Below, piece after piece: positions 1 to 6,029 of a DNA stretch of 6,507 nucleotides. The DNA comes from Chromatiales bacterium. Lineage in GTDB: Bacteria; Pseudomonadota; Gammaproteobacteria; Chromatiales; Chromatiaceae. The translations under genes were made by a program, and so were the position numbers. Under the pieces are notes generated by a model, which was given only the letters and a program-made list of their open reading frames with translations, made no database searches and had not been told where the DNA came from. The DNA is taken from contig JAHEIA010000187.1 in the NCBI GenBank assembly GCA_024639625.1, positions 1 to 6,507 of the forward strand, given 5' to 3'. Positions within the stretch are counted from its first letter, which is position 1. The number at the start of each line of letters is the position of its first letter.

Positions 1-771
1 GTCCGTCTCGGCAACATCCACGGTAGTGAAGTCCATGCCGAACGGCGCCTGGGCGCGGAACGCTAGCTCGATTACGGAATCCGCGGGCTGGTATTCCGCA
101 TAGCGCCCGCCGCTGTGGATGGTGGTGTTCCAGGCATCCGTTTGCGGCACCCGGGCGTAGGTGCCAAGATATTCCCCTGCGAGGAATACCATGCCGAGGT
201 CGCGTCCCGGGAGCCTGATCTTTTTCTGCATGTACATCATCGGGTTCTCCGCCTGGAAGCGGCGGATTTGTTCCTCTATTTGATCGTCTGCCGCGTCGGC
301 GTCGATGATGCACATCCCCCTGGCCTTGGTCGAATAGAGCGGTTTGAAAACCGCGCTGCCGAATTCGTGTACAGCCCTGACGGCCGCATCGATGTTCTCG
401 GTGACTCGGGTTTCCGGCATCGGTATGCCCGCGTTGCGCAGCGAGACCGTACAGCTCAGGCGGTCGATCAGGCGCAGGATGTTCACCGCCGGACTGAACA
501 CCCGAACCCCCTGTTGTTCGGCAACCCGCAACAGTTCGAGGCGATCCAGGGTATTCGGGCTGTAGTTCGCGCTGATCTTTTTCACGATCAGCGCGTCGAG
601 TTCGCACAGGTTGTGGGAGCGATACTGCAGGCTGTGTCGCTCGAGGTCGAGCGTCACTTCGGCCATGTCGATTACCAGGCGCTGCCCGGTCTTTGCCTCG
701 GCTGCGTCGGCCAGGGTTTCGGTGGACCATTTGCCGGGGATGCCGATCACTCCGATCGAGGGTTTAGCCAA
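1..771 (-). CDS. RimK-like ATP-grasp ligase, GAK-system type (3' end beyond window)
   Basis: ATP-grasp enzymes join a carboxylate to an amine or thiol through an acyl-phosphate made with ATP. The first 257 codons are visible and the frame is still open at base 1. Residues 6-13 (IGVIGIPG) start a Rossmann-like pre-ATP-grasp domain, and the ATP-grasp fold begins near residue 100. K143-P144 in VFKPLYSTKARGM fits the ATP-binding lysine and glycine-rich loop. LPGRDLGMVFLAGEYLGTY (187-205) fits the next conserved strands, and GMDFTTVDV (245-253) is the RimK-like strand carrying a metal-ligand candidate, D247. The remaining metal-binding E/N residues must lie beyond the edge. The start is TTG at 771: it is preceded by a strong Shine-Dalgarno, and no ATG sits near the beginning of the conserved fold. 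The gene overlaps the kinase stop by 8 nt, so translational coupling is likely. The sequence matches my memory of GAK-system ATP-grasp proteins; the substrate is unknown. Confidence 0.88.
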   Translation of the reverse strand, partial: MAKPSIGVIGIPGKWSTETLADAAEAKTGQRLVIDMAEVTLDLERHSLQYRSHNLCELDALIVKKISANYSPNTLDRLELLRVAEQQGVRVFSPAVNILRLIDRLSCTVSLRNAGIPMPETRVTENIDAAVRAVHEFGSAVFKPLYSTKARGMCIIDADAADDQIEEQIRRFQAENPMMYMQKKIRLPGRDLGMVFLAGEYLGTYARVPQTDAWNTTIHSGGRYAEYQPADSVIELAFRAQAPFGMDFTTVDVAETD

Positions 772-2404
772 CAAAGATCTCCTTCACGGGAACCTGGAAA
801 GCCCGCGCCTTTTTCGGCGCTGTCGACAGGACGAGTTCGATGAGGTAACGGGCGCGCAGGAACATGGCGCGCGCCAGGGTCTCGTCGAGGATGAATCGGG
901 TAGAGGTGGCGAAGCTCCGTGCCAGGCCGAGCGCGAGACGCAGTTCGAAGCTCTTGTCGCCTGCCTTTGTTGCATAGCTGGAGGTGAACCGATAGAAATC
1001 CCTGCAGATGTCGAGAATCCGCTGCCGCAAAGGTGGGTCGAGAACCTTCAGTCGATAGTTGGACACCATGAACACGGACACGTCCTGTACATAGTCCATG
1101 TAGCGGGATCGGTGCAGGTCGATGAAGTTGATGCGTCTTTCCAGCGGATCGTAAATAATGTTGTCCACGTTGAAGTCGCCGTGGATATAGACTGAAAACG
1201 GCGGCTGCAACTTTTCTTCGTAGCGTTGTGCGGTTGTGATCAGCTCGTCGAAAGAGGCGATCCGGTGGCCGCAGATACGGCTCGTAGCCTGCTGGAATTC
1301 CGGGTGAATCGAGTACACCTCGGGCATGCGTTTACGCAGTTGGCCCATGTGATCGGCAGGCACCGCTTGCCGGGTCTTGGTTTCCTCCCAGATTGTTTCG
1401 AGCGTGCCACTGAGCCGGCGCAGCGCCTGTTTCAGCAGGCGCGGTGGTTCGTGCAGCAGGATCTGCTCGAAGGTCAACCCCGGCAGGTGTTCGATGAGCA
1501 GCGCCGCGGACTGGCCGCGCTTGTGATACGACAGGATTCGTGGAGCGAGCCCGGGAAAGATCTCGTGCCAGCTCTCGACGCCCTCCCGTTCCTCTTTCAG
1601 TTTCTGCTTTTTGCCGTCCTTGTAGATGGCGACATACTCGCTTTCCTCCTGGTTTGCCGACGCGATGCCGGAAATCCCGCTCCCCGACCGGGTTTCCGCT
1701 ATCGGTCGGATGGTTAGGTCGGAAAAGGCATCCTCCCCCCCCAACTGCTCCACGGAGGCGCGCAGTGAATGATAACGGTCGATATTGATCGGTTGCCCGA
1801 GGTTGGCGGATATGATGGCTTCGCTGACATTGAGCAGCGCGTCGCCCATCTGCTCCACGGCGTGGGCGACGAACAACGCGGAGATGAGGTCCTCGGTATG
1901 CCTTCTCTGCTTGAGCCTCGCCGTGTAGTGTTTCAGCAGCCTTCGGTAGGCCAGGTCCAGGCGTTGTTCGATGCGCCCGATCTTGAGTGCGAGGCGGGTA
2001 TCGTTGTCGTGAAGCGCGGGCTCGATCAGTTCGATGCCGTTGGCGACCCGTGCCAGAAGCGGCTGGTAGGCCCGTCGACGCAGGCAACGCCTGCGCCGTA
2101 GATGGCTCATCTGGTGGATGCAGTCACGGCACAGTTGGGAGATGTGTTCGAGGTCGGTGGCGATCGATTCCACGGCCCGCAGCGCGACTGGGTCAGTCTC
2201 GGAGCCTTTATTGCCCGCGATGCGGTTGAGACAACTGTTCTGGATCCGCATCATCAGATTGTGCGCGTAGCCGCTGCGGTCGAGGATGCGCTGGGCTACG
2301 GTCACCGAGAAGGTGTCGATGTAGGTTTGCAGGTGGTAGATCTGCGAGCCGACCTCGGCCGTTAGGAAGCGGAGGTTGTCGTGTATGCTCCTCGGGATAT
2401 GCAT
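764..2404 (-). CDS. PhoU-like domain fused to APH-type phosphotransferase
   Basis: This 546-residue protein is predicted cytosolic and has two parts. Residues about 5-210 are all-helical and PhoU-like: two repeats carry the family's acidic signature at DLEHISQLCRDC (84-95) and HAVEQMGDALLNVSEAI (181-197). Residues about 250-530 form an APH/choline-kinase-like phosphotransferase. Its catalytic loop is HGDFNVDN (408-415, D410 as base, N415 for metal), followed by INFIDLHRSRYMDYVQDVSVF's metal aspartate D429. YVAIYKDGKKQKLKEE (257-272) could supply the ATP lysine. Start: ATG at 2404 lies 2 nt after the Nudix stop and begins the conserved helices. The upstream in-frame Met at 2491 would add a Pro/Arg-rich stretch lying entirely over the Nudix gene. 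No clear Shine-Dalgarno is present, so re-initiation is likely. The substrate is unknown. The PhoU part may sense phosphate status or bind a partner; that is inference. Confidence 0.85.
   Translation of the reverse strand: MHIPRSIHDNLRFLTAEVGSQIYHLQTYIDTFSVTVAQRILDRSGYAHNLMMRIQNSCLNRIAGNKGSETDPVALRAVESIATDLEHISQLCRDCIHQMSHLRRRRCLRRRAYQPLLARVANGIELIEPALHDNDTRLALKIGRIEQRLDLAYRRLLKHYTARLKQRRHTEDLISALFVAHAVEQMGDALLNVSEAIISANLGQPINIDRYHSLRASVEQLGGEDAFSDLTIRPIAETRSGSGISGIASANQEESEYVAIYKDGKKQKLKEEREGVESWHEIFPGLAPRILSYHKRGQSAALLIEHLPGLTFEQILLHEPPRLLKQALRRLSGTLETIWEETKTRQAVPADHMGQLRKRMPEVYSIHPEFQQATSRICGHRIASFDELITTAQRYEEKLQPPFSVYIHGDFNVDNIIYDPLERRINFIDLHRSRYMDYVQDVSVFMVSNYRLKVLDPPLRQRILDICRDFYRFTSSYATKAGDKSFELRLALGLARSFATSTRFILDETLARAMFLRARYLIELVLSTAPKKARAFQVPVKEIFVG
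777..784 (-). promoter_or_regulatory. Shine-Dalgarno for the ATP-grasp gene
   Basis: The minus strand reads AAGGAGAT inside the last codons of the upstream kinase gene. AAGGAG lies 7 nt before the TTG codon at 771-769. This near-consensus site decides the start of the ATP-grasp gene, which would otherwise lack an obvious initiation codon. Confidence 0.85.
1735..1742 (-). repeat. G8 homopolymer inside the kinase gene
   Basis: Eight consecutive C on the plus strand are eight G on the coding strand, covering codons for L221-G222-G223-E224. This is the linker between the PhoU-like and kinase domains. A one-base slip would remove the whole kinase domain. In this GC-rich DNA the tract may be neutral. 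Confidence 0.95.
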
Positions 2405-2406
2405 CG

Positions 2407-2907
2407 TCAGTCGATGAGGCCGAGGTAGACTCCCCCGTGTGAGCGCTCCATGCCTACCAGGTACGGGACGAGGGAGAGTGGCTGCAGGCATAGCGAATCG
2501 AGATCAGCGCGGGCTATCCATTCGACTTGGATCTGATGCTTGTCGGGATGGTGGCCGTTTCTCGGCGTGTAATCCCCGGGCACGCGGCAGGCGAAAAGAA
2601 ACTCGACCAGATGCCGGGTGCTCGGGGGTACGCTGTCGCGTGGTTTGAAATAGTCCGCGACGTGGAGTAGATCGAGCACCTCCACCTCGGTTCCGATCTC
2701 TTCCAGACACTCCCGGTTCAGCGCCTGCTCGAGAGTCTCTCCCGGGTCCTGGGCGCCGCCCGGAAGGGCGTAGCGCACGCCCTGGCCGCCGCCGTCTTTG
2801 CGCAGCAAAAGAATCCGTTCGCCCCGAAAGATCAGGGCCCGCGCAGCATTTCGGATTACGGGGAGCAGGTTTTCCACTGGGTCGATAGGTCGTCTTTGGT
2901 TTTGCAT
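2407..2907 (-). CDS. Nudix hydrolase
   Basis: Nudix enzymes hydrolyse nucleoside diphosphates linked to another group, X, in a Mg2+-dependent reaction. This 166-residue protein is of typical single-domain size. A complete Nudix box is present: G51-x5-E57-x7-R65-E66-x2-E69-E70-x-G72, with the metal ligands E66, E69 and E70 intact. Strand ARALIFRGERILLLRK (22-37) and ALPGG (47-51) precede it, as in the family. It is the first gene of the minus-strand operon and ends 2 nt before the kinase start. The ATG at 2907 was chosen because GAGG lies just upstream, though the spacing of about 3 nt is short. An in-frame ATG at 2958 would add 17 residues without a visible ribosome-binding site. The substrate cannot be read from sequence. 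A role in clearing a nucleotide by-product or intermediate of the neighbouring CofD-like, kinase and ligase genes is inference. Confidence 0.92.
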   Translation of the reverse strand: MQNQRRPIDPVENLLPVIRNAARALIFRGERILLLRKDGGGQGVRYALPGGAQDPGETLEQALNRECLEEIGTEVEVLDLLHVADYFKPRDSVPPSTRHLVEFLFACRVPGDYTPRNGHHPDKHQIQVEWIARADLDSLCLQPLSLVPYLVGMERSHGGVYLGLID

Positions 2908-2980
2908 AGGCCTCACGCAGGGCGTATGGGCCCGCTGGATGCCCCTCGGCGACGGCATGAGCGAGGCGCCCGAGGCAGTA

Positions 2981-2994
2981 TAGACTGTAGTCTA
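2981..2994. promoter_or_regulatory. 14-bp perfect dyad, candidate operator
   Basis: TAGACT-GT-AGTCTA has 6-bp perfect arms around a 2-nt centre. It covers the proposed -10 element of the minus-strand operon and lies between the divergent operon and CofD-like gene, where a repressor could control one or both sides. Read on the minus strand, GACTACAGTC loosely recalls BlaI/CopY-type half-sites (TGTAGTC), but the spacing is not canonical, so no regulator is assigned. Confidence 0.5.
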
Positions 2995-3012
2995 CCCGCC
3001 GCGGTTTGTCAT
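2984..3012 (-). promoter_or_regulatory. Candidate sigma-70 promoter for the Nudix operon
   Basis: On the minus strand ATGACA (3012-3007, 5/6 to TTGACA) is followed after exactly 17 nt by TACAGT (2989-2984, 4/6 to TATAAT). A second -10-like hexamer, TATACT (2982-2977, 5/6), lies just downstream but lacks a well-placed -35. Transcription would start roughly 70 nt before the Nudix ATG. This is the least GC-rich part of the 258-bp divergent intergenic region (2908-3165). I found no convincing plus-strand promoter for the CofD-like gene there. Confidence 0.45.
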
Positions 3013-3150
3013 ATGCTTGTAATAGATCTCCCGGGTCGCCGCGGAGCGCCGAGGTGCGCACTGCGGGCCCCTCCTACTGGGCCGTCACTTGAATCGTTCT
3101 TCTCTGCTCGCTGCCTGTCTGCCGCCCACCCGGGGGGCGAACCCGCTTCC

Positions 3151-3158
3151 GGGGAGGG
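3151..3158 (+). promoter_or_regulatory. Shine-Dalgarno for the CofD-like gene
   Basis: GGGGAGGG lies 7 nt before the ATG at 3166 and selects that start over in-frame starts further upstream. A GTG codon at 3163 directly precedes the ATG in frame and is a possible alternative. Confidence 0.75.
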
Positions 3159-3165
3159 CGGCGTG

Positions 3166-4356
3166 ATGGCCATTCGCATCACGCGCAGCGTCAAGTTGCC
3201 TGATCTGGTGCGTTTGAATCGCTACCAGCGGGCACCGGAACTGGGTCCCCAGATGTTGTTTTTCAGCGGCGGTTCGGCGATCAACAGCGCTAGCCGTGTA
3301 TTGAAGAACTACACCCACAATTCCACGCACCTGGTTACGCCGTTCGATTCCGGCGGCAGTTCCGCCAAACTGCGCGAAGCCTTCTCCATGCCGTCGATCG
3401 GTGATCTGCGTAGCCGCTTGATGGCATTGGCGAACGAGACGATCACGGGTCATCCGGAGGTCTACGCGCTCTTTACTTTTCGCTTTCCGCAGCAGGCGGC
3501 GAACCGGAAGCTGCAGGCCCAGCTCGAATCCATGATTGCCGGCGAACATCCCCTGGTGTGCGATATCTCGAACCCGATGCGGCGTCTGATTCGCAATCAG
3601 CTCGGCTATTTTCGCCAGGCGATGCCCGAGGGTTTCGACCTGCGGGGCGCCAGCATCGGCAACCTGATCTTGGCGGGCGGCTTTCTCAACAATCACCAGC
3701 ACCTGGACCCGATCATCTTTCTGTTCTCCAAGCTGGTGGGTGTGCTGGGTACGGTGCGGGCGATCGTCAACGATGATCTGCACCTGGCGGCGGACCTGGA
3801 GGACGGCAGCCGGGTCGTCGGACAGCACCGGCTTACCGGGAAGGAGGTGGCGCCACTCGGTGTGCCCATCCGGCGCCTCTACCTTTCCCGCCTGGCGACG
3901 AAATTCGTCCCGGCGGAGTCGGCCCTGCGCAAGAAGAACCGAAAACTGATCGATCAGGCGGAACTGATCTGTTTCCCTCCGGGGAGTTTCTATTCCAGTC
4001 TAATTGCCAATCTTCTGCCGAAGGGGGTCGGTGCCGCGATTGCCGACAACGATTGTCCCAAGGTCTATGTTCCCAATCTGGGGTCCGATCCGGAGCAAAT
4101 CGGGATGTCCGTGGACCGCTGCGTGCTTTCGCTGCTCGATTATCTGCGCGCCGACGCGGGCGAAGCGCCGGTAAACGATCAGCTGGTGAGCTTCGTCCTG
4201 ATAGACAGCCGCCGCGGCCGGTATGCCTCCCCGATATCGCTCGGCCTGATGCGGGAGTTGCAGATACAGGTCATCGACACCAAGCTGGTGAGCAAGAAGA
4301 GTGCTCCGTATTACGATTCTGAGCTGTTGGTCGCCGCCTTGCTCTCGCTGACCTGA
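3166..4356 (+). CDS. CofD/YvcK-family protein, GAK-system type
   Basis: The superfamily holds CofD, which transfers a phospholactyl group in F420 biosynthesis, and YvcK, which binds UDP-sugars and controls envelope and carbon metabolism. This copy has 396 residues and appears full length. LFFSGGSAIN (31-40) corresponds to the N-terminal Gly-rich nucleotide loop. PFDSGGSSAKLRE (59-71) matches YvcK's DDGGSSGRLR, and SIGDLRSRLMALA (77-89) its PPGDIRNCLLALA. SIGNLILAGGF (163-173) is the GHSLGN-like motif. FPPGSFYSSLIANLLPKGV (270-288) and KVYVPNLGSDPE (299-310) are the C-terminal conserved blocks. There is no signal peptide. The usual DD is FD, with D61 kept, which suggests a different ligand from true CofD or YvcK. 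The gene is divergent from the Nudix-kinase-ATP-grasp operon, and no other F420 gene is visible. The family is secure, the GAK-subfamily label is from memory, and the reaction is unknown. Confidence 0.9.
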   Translation: MAIRITRSVKLPDLVRLNRYQRAPELGPQMLFFSGGSAINSASRVLKNYTHNSTHLVTPFDSGGSSAKLREAFSMPSIGDLRSRLMALANETITGHPEVYALFTFRFPQQAANRKLQAQLESMIAGEHPLVCDISNPMRRLIRNQLGYFRQAMPEGFDLRGASIGNLILAGGFLNNHQHLDPIIFLFSKLVGVLGTVRAIVNDDLHLAADLEDGSRVVGQHRLTGKEVAPLGVPIRRLYLSRLATKFVPAESALRKKNRKLIDQAELICFPPGSFYSSLIANLLPKGVGAAIADNDCPKVYVPNLGSDPEQIGMSVDRCVLSLLDYLRADAGEAPVNDQLVSFVLIDSRRGRYASPISLGLMRELQIQVIDTKLVSKKSAPYYDSELLVAALLSLT

Positions 4357-4588
4357 AGGCTCCGCCGGGTTCCCCGCGCCGCCGCCGCGGCCTGCCCCGT
4401 CCGTTGCCGAACCATGCTGTTGGCGCGCTACGTCCGGCTACCGGCCGGTTGGGGGGGGACTGCGGACCGCCAAGGCGGAATCGCGAAGCAGTTCGCTCCC
4501 CGGGATCCAGCGGTTTGCTTTTGTCAATCCGTTCGTGCGGTGCGTTTGGGACAATCGAGTTAGTTGGCAAACGCAGGGTGGATACGCC
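4357..4588. other. Non-coding gap between CofD-like and secreted-protein genes
   Basis: This 232-bp stretch shows no reading frame I can defend and no hairpin followed by a T-run that would end CofD-like transcription. It contains a G8 run at 4451-4458, a 10-bp palindrome ACCGGCCGGT at 4440-4449, a small hairpin GCGAA-GCAG-TTCGC at 4483-4496, and the inverted repeat listed separately. TTGTCA at 4521-4526 resembles a -35 element, but no -10 hexamer is correctly spaced from it, so no promoter is called. Confidence 0.6.
4541..4575 (+). promoter_or_regulatory. 8-bp inverted repeat abutting the ribosome-binding site
   Basis: TGCGTTTG (4541-4548) and CAAACGCA (4568-4575) are perfect inverted repeats separated by 19 nt. 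The right arm ends directly before the GGGTGGA stretch (4576-4582) that serves as the probable ribosome-binding site of the next gene. As RNA this is a leader hairpin next to the site of translation initiation. As DNA it could be an operator. Which of these applies is unresolved. Confidence 0.5.
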
Positions 4589-5983
4589 ATGGAAACGGAC
4601 AGCAGGAAGGGTCTCCGGGTGCTGTCGCAGTCTCGTCCGGCGCTTCTCGCCCTCGCCGCATTGTTGCCCCCGATTGTAGCCGCTTCCTGGCAGCCGCATC
4701 CCGGGTTCGGGTTTGCTGCTGCAGCGCCGTTCGCGGTGCTCAGCTTCGGGAAACCGACACTCGATACCCTGGGGCAGTCGAAGCTCGACCTGTCGCAGGT
4801 AACGGTACACGGGGACGTGGGTGTCGGCCCCTATGGCACCGTCGATTTTCAGGGTCCCTCGACGATTGCGGGTGACCTTTATCTGGACCCGACGCTCCGG
4901 CCGCAAGACGTCATCAGCGACGAGGGCACCGTTACGGGCTCGCGGATCACCGACCAGGATCTGAGTACGGCGGTTGCCGACGCCTTGGACGCGGCGGCGA
5001 ATCTGAGTGGTGCGGCGCCGACCCAATCGTTTAGCAACATCCTCGATAGCCTGACGGTTCATGGCAGCGGCGGGTTGAACGTGATTGCCGTGGGTAACCT
5101 CGACTTTTCCGCCTCGAATGACGGCTCGCCTCTTTCCCTGGTGCTGTCCGGAGGGCAGGACGATCTGTTTGTGCTCAACGTGGCAGGCAAGTTCGATCTC
5201 GGGCCCGCCGCTTCCATCTCCGGCGTCGATCCCAGCCGAATCGTGGTCAATATCCTCAGCGGTGCGGTGCCGGCGCAGACCGCGAGCAAGACCTGGGTTG
5301 GCGGAACCGTACTGGCGGTCGATCGCAAGATTGCATTACAAGGCGGAATCTCCGGCCCCGCGATGGGCGCCTTGGTCAGTGAACTGAGCCTGGTCGGCGG
5401 CTCGACCGTCAACCCGGAAACCGCGCCGGCCATCGATCTCGAGAAGTGGACCAACGGGCAGGACGCGGACCGTGCGCCCGGACCGCTGCTCCCCATTGGT
5501 GCCCAGGTTACCTGGACCTATCAGGTCAGGAACACCGGCAATGATACCCTGGCCATCAGCCAACTCGTCGACAATCAACTGGGGATCATCGATTGCGCCC
5601 CAAGCCTGTCGCCCGGCGAAACCGTGTTCTGCGACCTCGATGGGGTTGCGCTGGCGGGGCAGTACACCAATACGGCAACGGTCTCCGCGGTCTCCACTTC
5701 CGGGATCACGGTCGTGGATGGGGACCCGAGTCATTACTATGGTGCCGCGGCCAGCGGGGAATGCTCGGACGACCAAGTCTTCATTGCCGACCGAAGCTAT
5801 GTGGACGGAGAGATCGTTCGCTGCGTGGCGAGCAGCTTCATCGCCACGGAGCCGGCACGGTTGGTGCAGGTGGGAGCCGGGGCGGTCGTCTATTATGAGG
5901 CGCCTCTGGTCGTCCTGGCAGGCGGATTCTCGGTCGCAACCGGAGGTATCTTCGTAGCGTCCGGCCCAGCACCGCCCCCGTAG
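4589..5983 (+). CDS. Secreted multidomain beta-rich surface protein, DUF3494/choice-of-anchor-like
   Basis: This 464-residue exported protein starts at the ATG at 4589, 6 nt after GGGTGGA. An earlier in-frame ATG at 4535 lacks a ribosome-binding site and would hide the signal peptide. A charged N-terminus and a hydrophobic core at 17-34 form a Sec signal, with possible cleavage after AAS33 or AAA45. Residues about 46-275 are repetitive and beta-rich, with FAVLSFG, VHGDVGVG and DLFVLNVAGKFDLG. They recall DUF3494 ice-binding or choice-of-anchor A domains; this is a distant resemblance. Residues 280-385 form an Ig-like domain of the DUF7507/DUF11 type, with TNGQDAD, VTWTYQVRNTGNDTL, GQYTNTATV and DPSHYYG, and a likely C336-C348 disulfide. 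Residues 390-458 resemble the coat-hanger-stack C-termini of surface proteins, with C392 and C412 as another possible pair. There is no LPXTG, PEP-CTERM or final membrane helix; it ends GPAPPP. Adhesion or surface binding is plausible but unproven. Confidence 0.85.
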   Translation: METDSRKGLRVLSQSRPALLALAALLPPIVAASWQPHPGFGFAAAAPFAVLSFGKPTLDTLGQSKLDLSQVTVHGDVGVGPYGTVDFQGPSTIAGDLYLDPTLRPQDVISDEGTVTGSRITDQDLSTAVADALDAAANLSGAAPTQSFSNILDSLTVHGSGGLNVIAVGNLDFSASNDGSPLSLVLSGGQDDLFVLNVAGKFDLGPAASISGVDPSRIVVNILSGAVPAQTASKTWVGGTVLAVDRKIALQGGISGPAMGALVSELSLVGGSTVNPETAPAIDLEKWTNGQDADRAPGPLLPIGAQVTWTYQVRNTGNDTLAISQLVDNQLGIIDCAPSLSPGETVFCDLDGVALAGQYTNTATVSAVSTSGITVVDGDPSHYYGAAASGECSDDQVFIADRSYVDGEIVRCVASSFIATEPARLVQVGAGAVVYYEAPLVVLAGGFSVATGGIFVASGPAPPP

Positions 5984-6019
5984 CCGGGTGCGCTACGCAA
6001 CACGGGGCCTGCGGTTGCG
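5979..6019. terminator. Weak hairpin region between convergent genes
   Basis: The 46-bp gap between two converging genes contains a 6-bp hairpin CGTAGC/GCTACG (5979-5984 with 5992-5997), which spans the stop codon. It overlaps a second candidate CGCAAC/GTTGCG (5996-6001 with 6014-6019). Neither is followed by a T-run on either strand, so this is at best a poor bidirectional terminator. Confidence 0.2.
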
Positions 6020-6029
6020 GATTGCCTCG

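Noticed and set aside
115..843. Plus-strand open frame of 242 codons
   Set aside because: It lies opposite the ATP-grasp gene, which has clear family motifs. The plus-strand product shows no recognisable domain and is an antisense shadow in GC-rich DNA.
2405..2491. N-terminal extension of the kinase to the Met at 2491
   Set aside because: The added 29 residues lie over the Nudix gene, are Pro/Arg-rich, and precede the first conserved helix. The ATG at 2404 fits operon spacing better.
2504..3061. Minus-strand open frame of 185 codons overlapping the Nudix gene
   Set aside because: It is out of frame with the Nudix box and its product is Arg/Pro/Gly-rich low complexity, typical of a shifted frame.
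3085..3828. Minus-strand open frame of 247 codons
   Set aside because: It lies opposite the CofD-like gene, whose motifs are intact. It has no family features.
3166..4356. True F420 biosynthesis cofD
   Set aside because: Motifs differ from canonical CofD, no other F420 gene is visible, and the ATP-grasp, kinase and Nudix neighbours fit a GAK-like locus better.
4440..4496. Palindrome ACCGGCCGGT and hairpin GCGAA/TTCGC as a terminator for the CofD-like gene
   Set aside because: The stems are short and no T-run follows, so they do not meet the pattern of an intrinsic terminator; GC-rich palindromes of this size are expected by chance.
4271..5062. Minus-strand open frame of 263 codons
   Set aside because: It spans the gap and the antisense strand of two good genes, and its product is Arg-rich without recognisable domains.
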